DNA from: Bacteroidota bacterium
GTDB taxonomy: Bacteria; Bacteroidota; Bacteroidia; Chitinophagales; Saprospiraceae
NCBI GenBank assembly: GCA_024277695.1
Contig: JAJRUR010000034.1
Span: 1-18,208, forward strand
Length of the DNA: 18,208 nucleotides
Direction: 5' to 3'
Below, one piece after another: positions 15,464 through 18,208 of the stretch; position 1 is the stretch's first letter; each line of letters opens with the position of its first letter. The translations under genes were made by a program, and so were the position numbers. The notes under the pieces are model-generated. The model was not told where the DNA came from and did not search any database. It worked only from the letters and a program-made list of their open reading frames with translations.

Positions 15464-16501
15464 TTATGTTTCTTTTAACTCCAAGCTATTTTCGCGACTT
15501 TGGTAGTACTCTTTGCGATTTCGGGACAGATCGATAGCCAAATAGATAGCCGATCGAAAAGAACCCTCATCCGCCAAAGCTTTACCGGCGATATCATATC
15601 CCGTACCGTGGTCAGGCGATGTGCGTATGACCGGCAGACCGGCAGTAAAATTAACTCCGGCTCCAAAGCTCGATAGTTTGAAGGGTATCAGTCCTTGATC
15701 GTGATACATCGCCAATATACCGTCAAATTTTTTGTAATTCATGGAGCCAAAAAATCCATCTGCCGCATAGGGACCATAGACGAGATGCCCTTTCTTCTTT
15801 AACTCCAGCAGAGTAGGTTCGATCAGATCTTTTTCCTCTAGCCCTATAGTGCCTCCGTCTCCTGCATGCGGATTGAGACCAAGTACGGCTATAGTTGGCT
15901 TGTCGATTCCAAAATCTACTTCGAGTGTCTTAAAAAAACTCTTGAGTTTGCCGATCAATTGTTCTTTGCTCAAGGATTCGGACAGTTGAGCAATCGGCAC
16001 ATGATTCGTAGCCAGAGCTATACGCAGATCCTGATGTACCATACACATAAGATGATCGGGAGCATCAAAGCGATCTGCCAGATATTCGGTATGTCCGGGA
16101 AATCCAAATCCTGCCATGCTCATGACCTCTTTGTTGATCGGTGCGGTGATCAATGCATCGAGTTTTCCTGTTTTGAGATCTTCAGTAGCTCGGTCAAGTG
16201 CTGCTACTGCCAGCTTACCCGCTTCTAGAGATTTTTTGCCCAGTTCGATTTTGATATCTCCTTCCCAACAATTGACGACATAGATTCGTCCCGGTCTCGG
16301 CAATCGCCCTTCTTGTACTGTAGTAAAGCGCAATTCGTCCAACTTGACGATGTTCTTGTGATAAGCGACTACCTTACTCGAACCGTATATAATCGGGGTA
16401 CATCGTTTCAAAATACGCTCATCAGCTAGGGTTTTGAGCAGAACCTCAAGTCCTATCCCGTTGACATCTCCTATAGTTATACCCAGTTTTAAATTATCCA
16501 T
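15464..16501 (-). CDS. pdxA: 4-hydroxythreonine-4-phosphate dehydrogenase
   Basis: 345 aa, usual PdxA length. It oxidises 4-phosphohydroxy-L-threonine with NAD(P)+ in the DXP-dependent pathway to pyridoxal 5'-phosphate, in the cytosol. The N-terminal GITIGDVNGIGLE (7-19) is the family signature. The three metal-binding histidines are at His167 (TNHVP), His212 (NPHAGDGG) and His267 (MYHDQG), almost the same positions as E. coli 166, 211 and 266. The C-terminal TSPDHGTGYDIAG (294-306) is also conserved. It is a single-gene unit facing the OmpA-like gene across a 139-base spacer. A perfect -7 box overlapping a palindrome lies 29 bases before its ATG. Confidence 0.95.
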   Translation of the reverse strand: MDNLKLGITIGDVNGIGLEVLLKTLADERILKRCTPIIYGSSKVVAYHKNIVKLDELRFTTVQEGRLPRPGRIYVVNCWEGDIKIELGKKSLEAGKLAVAALDRATEDLKTGKLDALITAPINKEVMSMAGFGFPGHTEYLADRFDAPDHLMCMVHQDLRIALATNHVPIAQLSESLSKEQLIGKLKSFFKTLEVDFGIDKPTIAVLGLNPHAGDGGTIGLEEKDLIEPTLLELKKKGHLVYGPYAADGFFGSMNYKKFDGILAMYHDQGLIPFKLSSFGAGVNFTAGLPVIRTSPDHGTGYDIAGKALADEGSFRSAIYLAIDLSRNRKEYYQSRENSLELKET

Positions 16502-16517
16502 CTGTTCCGTTACTTTT

Positions 16518-16549
16518 TTTGATCGCAGATCAAATGTACACTATTTTTA
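16518..16549. promoter_or_regulatory. Divergent promoter pair with shared palindrome (pdxA / OmpA-like gene)
   Basis: A perfect inverted repeat TTTGATC-GCA-GATCAAA spans 16518-16534. On the - strand it overlaps TACATTTG (16531-16538), an exact -7 box for pdxA. On the + strand its first TTTG (16518-16521) is 20 bases upstream of TATTTTTA (16542-16549), a 7/8 -7 match for the OmpA-like gene. A protein bound to the palindrome could affect both promoters; this is inferred from position only. Confidence 0.42.
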
Positions 16550-16640
16550 TTCATTCTGAAAAGAGTATTGCTCCACAAGTACAATCCTTTACTAAACAGT
16601 GCGGTGTAACTTATTTAAGATCTTAGGCGTTATAGTTTCG

Positions 16641-17753
16641 ATGTATGTTCATAAAATGATTTTGCTCATCCGGCTGACCCTCTTCAGTATAGTCTGTTCA
16701 GCCCAGATCACGTATATGGATACGACTAACTTGATCCCCAATCCCGGTTTTGAAACCTTCAATATGTTTCCTCTCGGTTGGTATTACAAAGGCGAACATT
16801 ACACACAATTAGTACGCTTTTGGTCATCTCCCACAGGAGCATCTCCCGACGCATATGGTCCCCAGGTCATTGTACCTGCAAGCTGGCGAAAAAATGGGTT
16901 TGGGCAGGCTACTCCACACAGTGGTAATGCGATGTCTGGCATCACCCTCTATGGTTGTGAAGACGGTAAACCCCACTGCAGAGAATATCTACAAGTAGCC
17001 CTAAAAGAAAATCTAGTCCCCGGACAGCGATACGAACTCAGCTTCTATTACAACTGCCTAGAGCGTTCACTACAAATAGACCGATTGGGAGTAGTATTCA
17101 TCAGCGAGCCTATCCACATTGAAAAAGACATCTGCTTGTGTGATCTCAATGGACAATATCTGCCGGAATTAAAAAAAGTAGAAGCCGGACAGTGGGTTAA
17201 ATTTAGTTTCTTCTTTGTAGCCCACGATGAAGCTTCTTATCTCATCATCGGAAACTTTGATGAGGATAGCTATACGCATACTTCTTCTACCGCCAAAAAA
17301 CCACTACCTTATGCATATTATTACATAGATGATGTACGACTAAAAAAACTACCTCCCATACTATCTACTAAAAAACATGCATCGCTGGAACTCATAGACC
17401 CCCAAGTAGGCCAAATCACCCAATTAGATAATATATATTTTGATACCGACAAAACGGATTTTAGCCCAAAATCCTTCCATCAGCTCTATGAATTGCTCCG
17501 TATTTTGGAAAAATATCCTCAAATGAAAATCCAGATCCGCGGACATACGGATGATCAAGGCACGGATGCTTACAATCAATCCCTATCGCTCCATCGTGCC
17601 AAAGCCGTAGCAGAATTTTTGTACGATCACAATATCACTCAGGAGCGTGTCCGTTATATGGGTTTTGGCAAAAGCCTGCCCATCGCCAACAATTCGGATC
17701 CTGACGGTAGAAAGAAGAATCGTCGAGTCGAGTTTTTGATTTTAGAACTGTAG
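16641..17753 (+). CDS. OmpA-family envelope protein with N-terminal jelly-roll-like domain
   Basis: 370 aa from the first ATG (16641); the same frame extends to a GTG at 16599, and an ATG at 16656 is another option. Residues 1-21 are a signal peptide with probable cleavage at CSA|Q22. Residues about 30-235 begin NLIPNPGFE and contain alternating strands (YELSFYYN, VKFSFFFVAH, YYIDDVRL), like the galactose-binding jelly-roll domains found before OmpA domains in Bacteroidota. Residues about 262-370 are the OmpA C-terminal peptidoglycan-binding domain (IYFDTDKTDF, RGHTDDQG, RAKAVAEFL, NRRVEF), including the Asp and Arg positions that hold diaminopimelate. Expected role: linking an extracytoplasmic ligand-binding domain to the cell wall. 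The ligand is unknown. Confidence 0.87.
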   Translation: MYVHKMILLIRLTLFSIVCSAQITYMDTTNLIPNPGFETFNMFPLGWYYKGEHYTQLVRFWSSPTGASPDAYGPQVIVPASWRKNGFGQATPHSGNAMSGITLYGCEDGKPHCREYLQVALKENLVPGQRYELSFYYNCLERSLQIDRLGVVFISEPIHIEKDICLCDLNGQYLPELKKVEAGQWVKFSFFFVAHDEASYLIIGNFDEDSYTHTSSTAKKPLPYAYYYIDDVRLKKLPPILSTKKHASLELIDPQVGQITQLDNIYFDTDKTDFSPKSFHQLYELLRILEKYPQMKIQIRGHTDDQGTDAYNQSLSLHRAKAVAEFLYDHNITQERVRYMGFGKSLPIANNSDPDGRKKNRRVEFLILEL

Positions 17754-17787
17754 CAGTCCTTGGGTTTTCTGCTCTGCAGTGACGGGT

Positions 17788-17815
17788 GTCTCCCTTTGGA
17801 GGGGTAGGGGGAGGA
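17788..17815 (+). repeat. G-rich hairpin repeat, copy 1
   Basis: The run CCCT-TTGG-AGGG (17792-17803) followed by GTAGGGGGAGGAC is repeated with small changes at 17972-18001. Located 35 bases after the OmpA-like stop, it could also serve as that gene's transcript end, though no T-run follows. Confidence 0.6.
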
Positions 17816-17840
17816 CTCTTATTGCCTCCTTTGCGATCAG

Positions 17841-17889
17841 AACAGTCTCCGAAGGATGAGACTGCTTCGTCGTACCTCCGCGCAGTGAC
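17841..17889. repeat. REP-like dispersed repeat, copy B
   Basis: This is an inverted copy of 12751-12799 (46 of 49 identical). It contains a perfect 7-bp stem CAGTCTC-CGAAGGAT-GAGACTG (17844-17865), better preserved than in copy A. Confidence 0.8.
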
Positions 17890-17971
17890 GGTTTAACGTG
17901 CTCATGTGCCAGTAATACTCACCCCCGACCCCTCTCTTAAAAAAAGAGGGGAGCGCATTCGTTTGGTTTTT

Positions 17972-18001
17972 GTCCCCCTTTGGAGGGGCTAGGGGCAGGA
18001 C
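17972..18001 (+). repeat. G-rich hairpin repeat, copy 2
   Basis: This copy has a perfect stem CCCCT-TTGG-AGGGG (17975-17988) followed by CTAGGGGCAGGAC. It aligns with 17788-17815 over its length with a one-base shift and few substitutions. Confidence 0.6.
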
Positions 18002-18015
18002 AATCCCTCCGGAGA

Positions 18016-18033
18016 TTGCAAATAAATTTGCAA
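18016..18033. repeat. Perfect 8-bp palindrome
   Basis: TTGCAAAT-AA-ATTTGCAA is perfectly symmetric. It lies directly between G-rich repeat copy 2 and REP-like copy C. Confidence 0.55.
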
Positions 18034-18060
18034 GGCCATTTGTGTTACGTCTGTGAAGGT

Positions 18061-18089
18061 TGAGACTGCTTCGTCGTGCCGCCGCGCAG
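18061..18089 (+). repeat. REP-like dispersed repeat, copy C (partial)
   Basis: These 29 bases match 17857-17885 with two substitutions and share the TGAGACTGCTTCGTCGT core. The stem's left arm is altered, so the hairpin seen in copy B is weak here. Confidence 0.7.
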
Positions 18090-18171
18090 ATGTCATTGCG
18101 AGACAGCCGTGATGGTGCATCGAGGGCTTGCCGCTGCCGAAGATAATCCGAGATGTCTAAATCGAGGATCA

Positions 18172-18203
18172 CAAGCGCATAAGCTGTCAAGCGCATAAGC
18201 GAG
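18172..18203. repeat. Two tandem copies of a 16-base unit
   Basis: CAAGCGCATAAGC occurs at 18172-18184 and again at 18188-18200, exactly 16 bases apart, with three-base spacers TGT and GAG. The array may go on past the window edge (18208). Confidence 0.7.
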
Positions 18204-18208
18204 TAATC

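Larger units (their letters stand above)
17754..18208. other. Repeat-rich non-coding patch
   Basis: The 455 bases after the OmpA-like stop hold no credible gene. They contain two REP-like repeat copies, two G-rich hairpin repeats, a CCCCTCT/AGAGGGG stem (17929-17951), a palindrome and a 16-base tandem duplication. A 119-codon open frame on the - strand (17837-18196) is a by-product of the repeats: its peptide has no fold-like pattern and is rich in repeat-encoded ARRSSL stretches. A short remnant GCAGTGACGG at 17776-17785 matches the tail of copy B at 17882-17891. Confidence 0.7.

Noticed and set aside
16599..16640. GTG start giving the OmpA-like protein 14 more residues
   Set aside because: The ATG at 16641 already gives a complete signal peptide ending in CSA; the longer form adds a second hydrophobic stretch with no benefit.
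17837..18196. 119-codon - strand open frame
   Set aside because: It covers several non-coding repeats on the - strand, has repeat-derived peptide stretches and no family resemblance.

Overview
The window looks like chromosomal DNA of a member of the Bacteroidota, possibly Saprospiria-like (low confidence on class). The clues are a secreted protein with a type IX secretion C-terminal sorting domain, a DUF2723 membrane glycosyltransferase, a zinc-type glutaminyl cyclase lipoprotein, an OmpA-family envelope protein, and -7 promoter boxes of the TAnnTTTG type used by Bacteroidota. No phage, plasmid, CRISPR, rRNA or tRNA genes were seen. Most of it is an ordinary housekeeping and envelope region; the accessory-looking material is a set of small dispersed repeats.

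Layout. Positions 2-124 hold the last 40 codons of a + strand gene that enters from the left. From 321 to 12690 all genes lie on the - strand. In transcription order (right to left) they are: a GAF-PP2C (SpoIIE/RsbU-type) phosphatase, a TM2-TPR-SHOCT membrane protein, a CBS-domain protein, an S41 C-terminal processing protease, a DUF2723 protein, rpiB, an M28 metallopeptidase, and a T9SS-exported alpha/beta hydrolase. A divergent spacer (12691-12892) carries a repeat copy and leads to the + strand pair cysS and a glutaminyl cyclase, which overlap slightly. pdxA is convergent to that pair (-), and an OmpA-family gene (+) is divergent from pdxA. The last 450 bases are a repeat-rich non-coding patch.

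How the genes connect. Much of the coding capacity serves the envelope: periplasmic proteolysis (S41, M28), a probable protein glycosylation enzyme (DUF2723), a cell-surface hydrolase, an OmpA-like peptidoglycan anchor, and a cyclase expected to convert N-terminal Gln of exported proteins to pyroglutamate. Three exported proteins here have a predicted signal peptidase cut directly before Gln, the substrate such a cyclase needs. The rest is central metabolism: ribose-5-phosphate isomerase, Cys-tRNA synthetase and vitamin B6 synthesis.

I found no convincing new multi-gene system. The items most worth a second look are the repeat families (one 49-bp copy at 12751 is 46/49 identical to an inverted copy at 17841), a palindrome shared by the divergent pdxA and ompA-like promoters, a long inverted repeat ahead of the DUF2723 gene, and the cyclase/Gln+1 pairing.
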